From Paracoccaceae bacterium (lineage in GTDB: Bacteria > Pseudomonadota > Alphaproteobacteria > Rhodobacterales > Rhodobacteraceae), in NCBI GenBank assembly GCA_011389685.1, contig JAABTV010000010.1:1-64000 (forward strand): a DNA stretch of 64,000 nt. The letters run 5' to 3'. Positions 17,756 through 25,303 of the stretch are shown here, in pieces (position 1 is the stretch's first letter; the number at the start of each line of letters is the position of its first letter). Below the pieces are notes generated by a model. That model did no database searches, was not told the DNA's origin, and saw nothing but the letters and a program-made list of their open reading frames with translations. Both the position numbers and the translations under genes were made by a program.

Positions 17756-18159
17756 TACTGCACCCGCGCCGCCAGGAGCCGTTCCTCGCGCGGCAGGAGC
17801 GCGCGCAGGGCCTTGAGGCATTGGTAATACTGCGCGTCCAGCACGGCCTCGGTCGCCAGGGCCAATTGCCGGCGGCTGTCATGGTCGGTCAGCACCTGGC
17901 TCAACTCCTCGATCCGGCGCAACAGCGGCATGCGCGCGTCATCGGGGATGGAATCGCCGGTCAGGACAAGCTGGGCCGCATAACAGACCCGGCGCACCGG
18001 CGTGTTGGCCTCTTCGGGATGGATCGCGTCGCGCAGGCGCAGGATATTGGCATTGGGCGTCATGATCGACAGACGCGACCGGCGGTCGCCGTTCTCGATC
18101 ACCGCGCCGTTGATCAGGACCCGTTCCTTGGGACCAAGCTTGAGGACAAGGCCGCTCAT
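17755..18159 (-). CDS. flbT: Flagellin translation regulator FlbT
   Basis: FlbT binds the 5' untranslated region of flagellin mRNA and limits its translation in alphaproteobacteria. The 134-residue protein starts with SGLVLKLGPKERVLINGAVI, the family signature, followed by LSIMTPNANILRLRDAI and a helical C-terminal half. It overlaps flaF by ATGA upstream and DUF1217 by TAATG downstream. Confidence 0.95.
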   Translation of the reverse strand: MSGLVLKLGPKERVLINGAVIENGDRRSRLSIMTPNANILRLRDAIHPEEANTPVRRVCYAAQLVLTGDSIPDDARMPLLRRIEELSQVLTDHDSRRQLALATEAVLDAQYYQCLKALRALLPREERLLAARVQ

Positions 18160-18533
18160 TCTCCCGTCCCCCCGGCGCGCAGGCCGCGCATCACCGCGGC
18201 GTTGATTTCAAGAAGCGGCGCAACGCTCGCCCCCTTGCTCAGGACCCGGCCGCTGTGCTCGCGCGTGAATTCGGCCAGATAGAAGATCCGCGCCCTGAGG
18301 TCGCGGGGCAACGGGTTGTCCTGGTCGGAAACATCGGCGGCCAGCATGGTCCAGAGGCGGCGGTTGGCATGCACCGCCTCGGCCAGGGCGGGAAAGCCGG
18401 ACCTGCCCAGAAGTGCCGCGGCGCGCAGGCGCTGCGTGACGCGGGCGACGACATCGTATTCGGTGCCGCGCGGTGTGCGGATCGGGGTGTTCTGTGTGGA
18501 ATAGGCGGCACGCGCCATCATTTGAGACTGCAA
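18156..18533 (-). CDS. flaF: Flagellin assembly/secretion regulator FlaF
   Basis: FlaF supports flagellin synthesis and export together with FlbT. The sequence ARAAYSTQNTPIRTPRGTEY followed by DVVARVTQRLR is the family N-terminus, and ARIFYLAEFTREHSGRVL the C-terminal helix. Start choice is unusual: a TTG at 18533 has a good ribosome site (AAAGGACAGAGCC, 7-base spacing), whereas the ATG-ATG pair at 18521 and the GTG at 18560 do not. It lies 83 bases after the flagellin stop. Confidence 0.88.
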   Translation of the reverse strand: MQSQMMARAAYSTQNTPIRTPRGTEYDVVARVTQRLRAAALLGRSGFPALAEAVHANRRLWTMLAADVSDQDNPLPRDLRARIFYLAEFTREHSGRVLSKGASVAPLLEINAAVMRGLRAGGTGE

Positions 18534-18579
18534 GGCTCTGTCCTTTCCGGTGTCTGTCACTGCAAGCGGGGCAGAAGAA

Positions 18580-18606
18580 CCCGGACGCCAGCGAACGGCG
18601 CCCGGG
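18580..18606 (-). terminator. Hairpin between fliC and flaF
   Basis: A 10-bp stem (CCCGGGCGCC / GGCGTCCGGG, one G-U pair) with a 7-base loop lies just after the flagellin stop on the transcribed strand, followed by TTCTTCTG, a weak U-rich tract. It could be a partial terminator giving more fliC than flaF-flbT mRNA, or could protect the fliC 3' end. Confidence 0.5.
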
Positions 18607-18616
18607 CTGGTTCAGA

Positions 18617-19846
18617 TCAGCGGAACAGCGACAGAAGCGTCTGCGGCGACTGGTTGGCGATCGAGAGCGATTGCACACCCAGCTGTTGTTGCACCTGCAG
18701 CGCCTGGAGCCGGGCCGAGGCTTCTTCCATGTCGGCATCCACCATCGCGCCGATCCCCGATTTGAGCGAATCGGTCAGGTTCGAGATGAAATCGGACTGC
18801 GTGGCGATCCGGCCCTCGACCGAACCGAAGGACGCGGCCGCCGAAATGGCCGTGTCGATCAGGGTCTCGATCGAGCCCAGTGCGGCCGTGGCCCCAGCCC
18901 CCGAGGACACGTTGATCGCCGACAGCGCACCCAGCCCGCCGGCATTGGCGTTGTTGAACTGTCCACTGATCGTCAGACCATCGGTCGTATCCTCGTTGGT
19001 GATCACCAGCCGGCCGTTGTTGGCCGCATCGTAATCAACCGACACGTTCGCACCGGAGGCCTCGATCGCGGATTTCACGCCGAGGGCGATGACGTCCTGG
19101 GTCGAGGTCGCGTCGATATCGGCCTGGGTGATGCTGTAGGTCACCTCGGTGTCGCCGAGCCGCAGGTTCACGCTGTCGCCGGCGCTGTAACCCGCATTGG
19201 CCAGGGTATCGAATTCGACAGTCCCCGAATCAACTGTGCCACCATTGGCATCAAGAGAGAAGCCGAACGTGTCCTGCCCGTCAGCCGCCACACCATCAGT
19301 ATTGGTGGCCTCAAAGCCCGCAATGGCGGTATAGCCGCCGCTTGACAGGTTCTGCGCCGTCACCGTGATCGACGACGACGAAACGTTGCCGGAGGCGTCG
19401 CGATCGAGCGAGGACAGCACGCTGGCCGTAAGGGTCGAGCCATCGACAAGGTTCAACCCGTTGAACTGGGCGGCGCTGACCACCGAGTCGATTTGCTCCT
19501 TGAGTGCGGTCACGTCGTCGTTGATCTTGGCGCGGTCGACATTGTCTTCCTGTGCCGCGACGATCTTGCCCTTCATCTGGGTCAGCAGGTCGGTGATGGT
19601 TTCCGAGGCATTGCGCGCCACCGCAACGGTGGATTCGCCCAGCGCGAGGCTGTCCGAGATCGCCTTGAACCCGTTGACATCGGATTCCATCACTTTCGAG
19701 ATGGCCCAGACGGCCGAGTTGTCCTTGGCCGACGCGACCGATTTGCCGGTCGAGATCTCGCTTTGAACGCCGGCGAGGTTCTTGTTGATGCCCTTGAGGG
19801 TTTGCAGCGCGACCATCGCGCTGTTGTTGGTCAGAATGCTGGACAT
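18617..19846 (-). CDS. fliC: Flagellin
   Basis: The flagellar filament protein has 409 residues. The conserved D0/D1 N-terminus (MSSILTNNSAMVALQTLKGI, then NLAGVQSEISTGKSVASAKD) and C-terminus (ARLQALQVQQQLGVQSLSIA, ending SLFR) flank a variable centre (residues ~150-320) rich in Gly, Thr and Asp, presumably the outer D2 domain. No signal peptide, as expected for type III export. It is first in a unit with flaF, flbT and DUF1217. Regulation by FlbT through the mRNA leader is known in the family; the 228-bp upstream gap would hold the leader. Confidence 0.97.
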   Translation of the reverse strand: MSSILTNNSAMVALQTLKGINKNLAGVQSEISTGKSVASAKDNSAVWAISKVMESDVNGFKAISDSLALGESTVAVARNASETITDLLTQMKGKIVAAQEDNVDRAKINDDVTALKEQIDSVVSAAQFNGLNLVDGSTLTASVLSSLDRDASGNVSSSSITVTAQNLSSGGYTAIAGFEATNTDGVAADGQDTFGFSLDANGGTVDSGTVEFDTLANAGYSAGDSVNLRLGDTEVTYSITQADIDATSTQDVIALGVKSAIEASGANVSVDYDAANNGRLVITNEDTTDGLTISGQFNNANAGGLGALSAINVSSGAGATAALGSIETLIDTAISAAASFGSVEGRIATQSDFISNLTDSLKSGIGAMVDADMEEASARLQALQVQQQLGVQSLSIANQSPQTLLSLFR

Positions 19847-20001
19847 GGTGTCACGTTCCTTTGGGTCATTGGACGCTTTGCGCCCGTTTCACATCCCGTC
19901 GCTTTCGCGAGCGGAGCCAGGTCGTTCTGACATGTGCAACACCGCCGATCGCGATATTGCGCCACCCGTCTGGATGCACACCCAGCTTGTCCCCATATGT
20001 C

Positions 20002-20018
20002 CTAACGCTTCCCTAAAC
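20002..20018. promoter_or_regulatory. CtrA-like degenerate site upstream of fliC
   Basis: CTAA-N7-CTAAAC keeps the TAA-N8-TAA spacing of a CtrA box but with C in place of T at both first positions. It lies about 155 bases before the flagellin start. Weak alone; it gains weight from the three similar sites at other flagellar promoters. Confidence 0.25.
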
Positions 20019-20074
20019 CCCGCCTGCGTTCTGTCCGGCATTTTACAAGAGTTGACCGCATCCGCTGTCCGGTC

Positions 20075-20440
20075 TCAGGCACGTTTCTCGATCACGTGGT
20101 CGATGGTGCCCTCGATCGTGGTGCGACGACCGGATTCGTCATAGGTATCGAGCGACCGGCGCATCCGGTGCAGCGCCCCGATGCGCCCCGCGACACCCCG
20201 GATCCCGGCCAGCGCGCTGTCGAGTAGCGCTTGATTGCGTTCCAGCAGGGCCCGGACGGCGACAAGATCTTCCTCGGTGAGTTCATCGGCCGCATCAATC
20301 TGGTCGATCAGCGCCGCCTTGTCGTCGAGCATCCCGATCAATCGCTCGAAATCGCCGTTCAGAAGTGCCGCCCTTTCCTCTTCGAGCAGCGCGACAAGCG
20401 CCTCGACCGCGTCATGGGCGGGGCCGGTTTCATCCATCAT
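20075..20440 (-). CDS. FlgN-like flagellar export chaperone
   Basis: The 121-residue all-helical protein has the FlgN-type arrangement: LVALLEEERAALLNGDFERL near the N-terminus, a DKAALIDQID segment, then a helix with LLERNQALLDSALAGIRGVAG. FlgN family proteins chaperone the hook-junction proteins FlgK and FlgL, whose genes are not in the window. The start follows GGAGACTAGGC and overlaps the end of the FlgJ-like gene by 11 bases. Confidence 0.7.
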   Translation of the reverse strand: MMDETGPAHDAVEALVALLEEERAALLNGDFERLIGMLDDKAALIDQIDAADELTEEDLVAVRALLERNQALLDSALAGIRGVAGRIGALHRMRRSLDTYDESGRRTTIEGTIDHVIEKRA

Positions 20441-20750
20441 GCCTAGTCTCCTTCAAAGCGTGGAAAAGCGTTTCGGCAAGGCCGATTCCGCCCCGTTTCA
20501 CCATTTCGCCGGCCTGCGCCTCGCGCAGGAAGGACGCGAATTGCGACTCACCGGCGCCACCGCCGAAACTCCCGCGCGGCTCTCCGAACCCGGCACTGGC
20601 CAGCATTTCGGACAGGAAGACGGTTTCGAGTTTCTGCGCCACCTCGAACAGTGCCGCATCCGGCGAGGGACGGTAGCCAAGGGTTCGCGACGCAGAGCCC
20701 GCCGGACCCGGCAACGCAAGCGGCGCGGTTGAAAGATCGGTCACATCCAT
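20430..20750 (-). CDS. FlgJ-like rod-binding protein
   Basis: The 106-residue protein corresponds to the N-terminal rod-cap domain of FlgJ: AQKLETVFLSEMLASAGFGE, then FGGGAGESQFASFLREAQAGEM and KRGGIGLAETLF. It lacks the C-terminal muramidase domain of enterobacterial FlgJ, so wall cutting is presumably done by a separate enzyme such as the transglycosylase at 5.6 kb. The start (GGAGGTATGG context) at 20750 is strongly supported; the longer frame crosses the divergent promoter region. Confidence 0.85.
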   Translation of the reverse strand: MDVTDLSTAPLALPGPAGSASRTLGYRPSPDAALFEVAQKLETVFLSEMLASAGFGEPRGSFGGGAGESQFASFLREAQAGEMVKRGGIGLAETLFHALKETRHDG

Positions 20751-20792
20751 ACCTCCAATTGATCGGATTTTTCTCGTTATACCCGATCGCTG

Positions 20793-20808
20793 GTAAAGAA
20801 CCGGTAAC
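20793..20808. promoter_or_regulatory. CtrA-like degenerate site between flgJ-like and fliK
   Basis: GTAA-N7-GTAAC has the spacing of a CtrA box with T-to-G changes at both first positions. It lies in the 105-bp divergent region of the two flagellar units. Pattern-based only. Confidence 0.3.
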
Positions 20809-20855
20809 CGCAATCTGGAATGCTGGCCGCGAACTGGAAGAACTCCGAGGGCCAA

Positions 20856-22892
20856 ATGACGGCAATCACCACAGTGCTTGCACCGACCGCTCCCATCGCG
20901 AACCGGGCAGGCGACCGACACGCCGAAGCGGGCGACTCCGAGCCGCGCGAAGCGGCGGCGCTGTTTTCTGACATGGTGCGGGCGCTCTCTGCGCAGCCGC
21001 CAGCCGGGGGCCCCCGGACACCCCCGCGACACAGCACCGCCACCCCGCAGGCCGAAACGGCACCATCACCCGAGGCGCAGCGCCCGGCGGCGGACCCGGA
21101 CACGACAGCGGCGCAGGAGATGGCCCCGGATCAGGGTGAAACCGGGTTTTCGCAGCCGGACGGGACCGAATGGCCCGGCTTTTCAATTCCGGCAGGCACG
21201 GCATGGGCAGAATCGGCGCCAGCCCAACGCCAAACGGTCCCATCGGACCGCGCGTCCGACACCGCCGCGCTCGGTGTTGCGCCGGCCCGGTTGCCTCCGC
21301 TGGCCGGGACGGATGGCGCGCCCGACAGGGCAGACCCGCGCGCGCCCGGGCCGATCCCGCATACAGGGCAGGCCCCGCAACCGGCGGTCGGCCTGGCCCC
21401 CGCCCCTTCGCCTGCACCCGCCCCTTCGCCCGCCCCCGCCCCGGCCTTTTCGGTTGCACCGCTCACGCATCCCGCCCCTGACCGCTCGCCCACCGCGCCG
21501 GTCGCTGCCATGGCCCTGTCGACCAAGGATTCCGTTTCACCGGGCGGGGGGGCGGGGGGGCAGGCCGATCCGCTTCCCGGTCCCGATGCCCCCGGCGTCC
21601 TGGCTCCGCGCAGGGCGGCGCCTGACGCTTGGGGACCGCCGTGGGACACGCCCGACCACAACCGCGCGGGAGAGGCAGTCGTCGCGCAGGCATTGCCGGT
21701 TTCCACGTCGGTTTCCACATCCAGGACCGAGGCGGCAACCGCGGCGCCCACCACCCACACCACCGCGGGTGCACCCCCCGCGGCAGACGGGGTCCCGCAG
21801 CCGCCGCCGCAATCGACACCGGTCGCGGCCCAGATCCGCCCCGTGGCCGCGCCCGCCAACCCGACGCCACCGGACGGGCATGTTCCGATGCCCGCCGACA
21901 TCCGCCGATCAGGGCCCGGCCAGGGATTCGCGGCCGGGTTCGGGCTCGACCCGCTTGCGCCCCCACCTTCAGAACGATCGCCGACACCGTTCGCGGCCCC
22001 CGCCGCACCTGTCCCGCCATCGCCTTATGGCAGTGCCGCGACGGAACCGACCCGGTCTTTCGCCGCCGCGTCACAGCCGGCCGCCGCGATGGTCGACCAG
22101 GTCGCGCAGGTGCCGAGCGCGCCGACCGTGCCACGCGCGCACCCCTCCACGCAGACGCCTGCTGACCATCCTGGCGCGCGCGGCGGCACGGTGACCCTTT
22201 CGATCCCCCGGGCCGATCCCGACGCATCCCGAACCGCTCAGACCGTTGAGGTTCCAGCCCGGGTTACGGCCGTCACGGGCAGGGCCGATCCGAACAGGGC
22301 CGTTCCGAATGAGATCGTTCCAAACCGGGCCGTCACCGACCGGGCCGATCCGAACGGCGCCGACCGCGCCATTCCGAGCGACCCGGCGGCCGAGCTGTCC
22401 GGCCACGCGGGATTCGATGCCACCGCGCGCGAAACCCGCCCGTCCGCGGCGCTCATCGCGCGCCATGGGCCCGATCTGCCACAGCATGTCGCCCGCCAGA
22501 TCGCGGAATTCGCACCGGGCCCGCAACAGGCGACCGAGGTCCGGCTCAACCCCGAAGAGCTTGGCCGCGTGCGCATGACCATGGTCCAGTCGGACGGGGC
22601 GATCTCGGTCACCATCAGCGCCGAACGTGGCGAGACGCTCGACCTCATGCGGCGGCATATCGGCCTGCTGAGCGAAGAATTCCGCCAGATCGGATATGGC
22701 AGCATCCAGTTCGATTTCGGCCATGACAGGCGTGGCCAGAGCGCCGGGCACCCATGGGTGGGCGATGATCCGGCGCGCGCCGACACAGGGCAAAACACGG
22801 GGCACGACCCGCAAACGCCGGACCCGAACGCGGCCCCCCAACCGAGCCTCGCCGCCCGCAATGGCGACGGGTCGATCGACATTCGCCTCTAG
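20856..22892 (+). CDS. fliK: Flagellar hook-length control protein FliK
   Basis: The 678-residue protein has a long, low-complexity Pro/Ala/Thr-rich N-terminal region (about residues 30-550), as expected of the molecular-ruler part of FliK, and a folded C-terminal Flg_hook domain: ATEVRLNPEELGRVRMTMVQ followed by VTISAERGETLDLMRRHIGL. Repeats in the ruler include PAPSPAPAPSPAPAP (residue ~185) and a block of RADPN/RAVPN-like units near residue 480. FliK tells FlhB when the hook is complete. The start at 20856 follows GAGGGCCAA; a Met at 20820 is less likely. flgD follows. Confidence 0.88.
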   Translation: MTAITTVLAPTAPIANRAGDRHAEAGDSEPREAAALFSDMVRALSAQPPAGGPRTPPRHSTATPQAETAPSPEAQRPAADPDTTAAQEMAPDQGETGFSQPDGTEWPGFSIPAGTAWAESAPAQRQTVPSDRASDTAALGVAPARLPPLAGTDGAPDRADPRAPGPIPHTGQAPQPAVGLAPAPSPAPAPSPAPAPAFSVAPLTHPAPDRSPTAPVAAMALSTKDSVSPGGGAGGQADPLPGPDAPGVLAPRRAAPDAWGPPWDTPDHNRAGEAVVAQALPVSTSVSTSRTEAATAAPTTHTTAGAPPAADGVPQPPPQSTPVAAQIRPVAAPANPTPPDGHVPMPADIRRSGPGQGFAAGFGLDPLAPPPSERSPTPFAAPAAPVPPSPYGSAATEPTRSFAAASQPAAAMVDQVAQVPSAPTVPRAHPSTQTPADHPGARGGTVTLSIPRADPDASRTAQTVEVPARVTAVTGRADPNRAVPNEIVPNRAVTDRADPNGADRAIPSDPAAELSGHAGFDATARETRPSAALIARHGPDLPQHVARQIAEFAPGPQQATEVRLNPEELGRVRMTMVQSDGAISVTISAERGETLDLMRRHIGLLSEEFRQIGYGSIQFDFGHDRRGQSAGHPWVGDDPARADTGQNTGHDPQTPDPNAAPQPSLAARNGDGSIDIRL

Positions 22893-22907
22893 AGAAAGCA
22901 GTGACCG

Positions 22908-23636
22908 ATGGCAGATTCGACCACCCCCCTTTCCACCGCCTCGACCAGCGCAGCCGCACAGAACGCCCGCGCGCAGATCAGCCAGAATACCAACCAGCCC
23001 ACAGGCCCAAACACCGGTCCAAACACTGGCCAGCCCAAAAGCGTGATCGGCTCGGATTTCCAGACCTTTCTGGAGATGCTGACCACACAGATGCAGAATC
23101 AGGACCCGCTCAACCCGATCGACAGTTCGGATTACGCCGTGCAACTGGCCACATTTTCCTCGGTCGAGCAGCAGGTGCTGACCAATGACCTGCTGACCGG
23201 GCTGCTGGCCAATGTATCGGCCTCCGGTGTCACCCAGCTTGCCGCGCTGGTCGGGATGGAGGCGCGCAGCACGGCCCCGGCCCGGTTCGACGGCGCGCCG
23301 CTGAGCCTGACACCCGAAATCGACCGGCGCGCCGACGCGGCCTGGCTTGTCGTCACCGACGAAACCGGCGCCGAGGTTCAGCGCCATGCGCTCGCGCTCA
23401 CCGGCGGAACGCTCGACTGGGCCGGGGTCGACGATACCGGCACGCCCCTGCCAGCGGGACTCTACGGGTTCACCGTCGAGAATTTCGCGAGCGGCAAGCC
23501 GATCTCGGACACGCCCGTCGCTACCTATTCCGAAGTTATCGAGGCGCAGAACCTGAACGGCGGCACACGGCTGGTCCTCCAAGGTGGCGCGACGGTCGCG
23601 GCGGATGAGGTCCTGGCCCTGCGCCGCCCGGACTGA
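22908..23636 (+). CDS. flgD: Flagellar hook cap protein FlgD
   Basis: FlgD is the scaffold on which the hook protein polymerises. The 242-residue protein has a disordered N-terminus with short Asn/Thr/Pro/Gly repeats (residues ~25-45), the diagnostic FQTFLEMLTTQMQNQDPLNP at about residue 51, and a C-terminal FlgD/FN3-like part with GVDDTGTPLPAGLYGFTVE. In most genomes flgE follows; here the flagellar cluster stops at this gene. Confidence 0.95.
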   Translation: MADSTTPLSTASTSAAAQNARAQISQNTNQPTGPNTGPNTGQPKSVIGSDFQTFLEMLTTQMQNQDPLNPIDSSDYAVQLATFSSVEQQVLTNDLLTGLLANVSASGVTQLAALVGMEARSTAPARFDGAPLSLTPEIDRRADAAWLVVTDETGAEVQRHALALTGGTLDWAGVDDTGTPLPAGLYGFTVENFASGKPISDTPVATYSEVIEAQNLNGGTRLVLQGGATVAADEVLALRRPD

Positions 23637-23651
23637 ACGAACGAAAGGGCC

Positions 23652-23709
23652 GCGCCACCCGATCACCGGCCCGGCCTTCTGCGCCACCCGATCACCGGCC
23701 CGGCCTTCT
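23652..23709. repeat. 29-bp tandem repeat, two copies
   Basis: Two identical adjacent 29-bp units (23652-23680 and 23681-23709, each beginning GCGCCACCCGATCACC) are followed by a partial third copy, GCGCCA. The array lies 16 bases after the flgD stop. Confidence 0.9.
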
Positions 23710-23976
23710 GCGCCAACCGCGGTAGCCACGGCCGGCATACGATTCCAGGCGCGCCCAAGGCCGTGGGGTCGCCCCCCCCTGCCAGAACCGGCCCGGAACG
23801 CGGGCAAAACCGGGGAACGATGCAAAAATGCAACGCAACCCGGCACGGCATCAGGCCAGAATTCGAGGGTTTGGCCGGATTTTGCTCATCGAATGCCCGG
23901 AATGAATTAGAACTGTCGAGTTCGCAAAAATCTGTTTTCAAGCCGAGGCATACTGTGCAATATTGTTCTTGGTCAC

Positions 23977-23991
23977 GTCGGCTTTGCCGAC
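23977..23991 (+). other. Perfect short hairpin in the leader of the 24.0-kb gene
   Basis: GTCGGC-TTT-GCCGAC forms a 6-bp perfect stem with a 3-base loop, ending 23 bases before the start codon and ahead of the ribosome site. It could be a leader stabiliser or regulatory hairpin. Confidence 0.45.
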
Positions 23992-24014
23992 TCAACTGAG
24001 GTTTGGAGAAAGTT

Positions 24015-24218
24015 ATGAAAAAGATTTCGATGATTGCAGCAGCCGCTGCTCTCGCAGCTGCTTCCGCACTGCCGGTTGCCGCTGAAACAAAGACCCAGAA
24101 CGATCCGTTCGTTTCGACCCAGGCTGGCGGCCTTGGTCTCGGTGCGGCCGGTGCCGGCGTTGCAGCCGTGGCGGTTACCTTTGTCGCCATTGCCGTTGCC
24201 GCAAGCGACGGAACCTGA
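24015..24218 (+). CDS. Small secreted or membrane-attached glycine-rich protein of unknown function
   Basis: The 67-residue product has a clear signal peptide (MKKISMIAAAAALAAASALP, cleavage near VAA-ET), a short polar stretch (TKTQNDPFVSTQ), and a Gly/Ala/Val-rich hydrophobic C-terminal segment (GLGLGAAGAGVAAVAVTFVA) with small-residue spacing like a glycine zipper. It may insert in a membrane or oligomerise. The ribosome site GGAGAAAG precedes the ATG. It stands alone between the flagellar and nos regions with its own leader and terminator. I do not recognise the family. Confidence 0.75.
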   Translation: MKKISMIAAAAALAAASALPVAAETKTQNDPFVSTQAGGLGLGAAGAGVAAVAVTFVAIAVAASDGT

Positions 24219-24250
24219 GGTCTTCGCCAAATGGCGATCAGGAATTCGGA

Positions 24251-24276
24251 AACGGCGGCCTTCGGGTCGCCGTTTT
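24251..24276 (+). terminator. Rho-independent terminator
   Basis: AACGGCGGCC-TTCG-GGTCGCCGTT followed by TTCATTT forms a 10-bp stem with one G-U pair and a stable TTCG loop, 33 bases after the stop of the small secreted-protein gene. Confidence 0.85.
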
Positions 24277-24383
24277 CATTTGTGGCGGGTGGTCCCGTGG
24301 GATCGACCGGGTGGAATGTGACCCAGGCACAGACATGCCCAGATACCGGTCAACCGCACCACGTGCCCAACCGTCAGGTATGT

Positions 24384-24400
24384 TTCAGGGTTACCCTGAA
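24384..24400 (-). terminator. Hairpin just after nosX
   Basis: TTCAGGG-TTA-CCCTGAA is a perfect 7-bp stem beginning six bases after the nosX stop on the transcribed strand. It lacks a U tract, so it may protect the nos mRNA 3' end or support factor-dependent termination. Confidence 0.5.
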
Positions 24401-24405
24401 GCTCC

Positions 24406-25299
24406 TCAGCCAATCGCTTCGACCCTGGCGCCGCCGAAGCGGGCGACCATATCGGTGATGCCCTGTGCATCGGGCATGAGACAAGCCGCCGTTGAGAGAG
24501 CATCGGCGAGCCCGGCCGAGCGGGCCGAGATGCTGATGGCGCGCTTGGGCGTCCCCTCGCCCAGCGGCGAAAGGATGTGCCCCTGAGTGCCGGCGGCATC
24601 CAGCACCGTGCCCAGCGTGGCCGAGCTTGCCAGCGCGCGATCCGACAGGCTGAGTGCACCGCCGGTTTCAAGCTGCACCGGCCAGTCGGGCCCGATCGCC
24701 TGCATCTCGCCGGTGTCGATGAACCCGAGCTCCAACCCCTCGCGCCGCAGGAGGGCGGCCACCCGGTCGGCCACCACGCCCTGCGCCACGCCATTGAGGG
24801 TGAGCGCCATGCCCGGACGGGCAAGGCGCACGGCCTGCGACGAAAACTCCACATCGTGCCAGCCGATCAAGGCGCGCGCATCCGCGGTCTCGTCCGCGGT
24901 CGGGGCGCGGCCTTGCGCATGGGCCTCGGCCAGCGCCGCCCAGAGCGGTTGCACCGTGGGATCGAACCGCCCGCCACTGGCCGCGTGAACCGCGGCGCAG
25001 AGGGCCAGACATTCGAGCAGTTCGGGCGGCGGCACGTCGAGATGGCCCGCGCGGTTGAGGCGCATCAGCGCCGAGTCGGTCTTGTAAAGGCTGAACACCG
25101 CTTCGAGCCGGGCAATCTCGGCCAGCGCCATGCGGGCGAGGCGCGCGCCCTCGGGATGGGCGAGGCGCAGCTCGACCCGCGCGCCCATGGCAAAGCCACG
25201 CCACACGCGCGGGGATTCGGAGGCCAGCGCCGGCAGCCCGGCGGCGAGCGGCAGCGCGGCGGAAATGGTCAGAAGGCGGCGGCGGGTCAGGTGGCGCAT
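24406..25299 (-). CDS. nosX: NosX, ApbE-type FAD:protein FMN transferase
   Basis: NosX is an ApbE-family periplasmic flavin transferase that attaches FMN to NosR. The 297-residue protein starts with a Tat-like signal (LTRRRLLTISAALPLAAG), then the ApbE blocks WRGFAMGARVELRL, ASGGRFDPTVQPLW and LTLNGVAQGVVADRVAALL, with the metal-site Asp in FIDTGEMQAIG and a late Asp-Ala-Leu-Ser-Thr. The start follows GGAGGATAAACCC, four bases after the nosL stop. It is the last gene of the operon. Confidence 0.92.
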   Translation of the reverse strand: MRHLTRRRLLTISAALPLAAGLPALASESPRVWRGFAMGARVELRLAHPEGARLARMALAEIARLEAVFSLYKTDSALMRLNRAGHLDVPPPELLECLALCAAVHAASGGRFDPTVQPLWAALAEAHAQGRAPTADETADARALIGWHDVEFSSQAVRLARPGMALTLNGVAQGVVADRVAALLRREGLELGFIDTGEMQAIGPDWPVQLETGGALSLSDRALASSATLGTVLDAAGTQGHILSPLGEGTPKRAISISARSAGLADALSTAACLMPDAQGITDMVARFGGARVEAIG

Positions 25300-25303
25300 G
25301 GGT

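Larger units (their letters stand above)
23637..24014. other. Intergenic region at the end of the flagellar cluster, 378 bp
   Basis: No gene-like frame is seen. The region has a GC-rich left part with a 29-bp tandem repeat and a markedly AT-richer right part (about 23880-24014) that serves as leader of the small secreted-protein gene. Confidence 0.6.
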
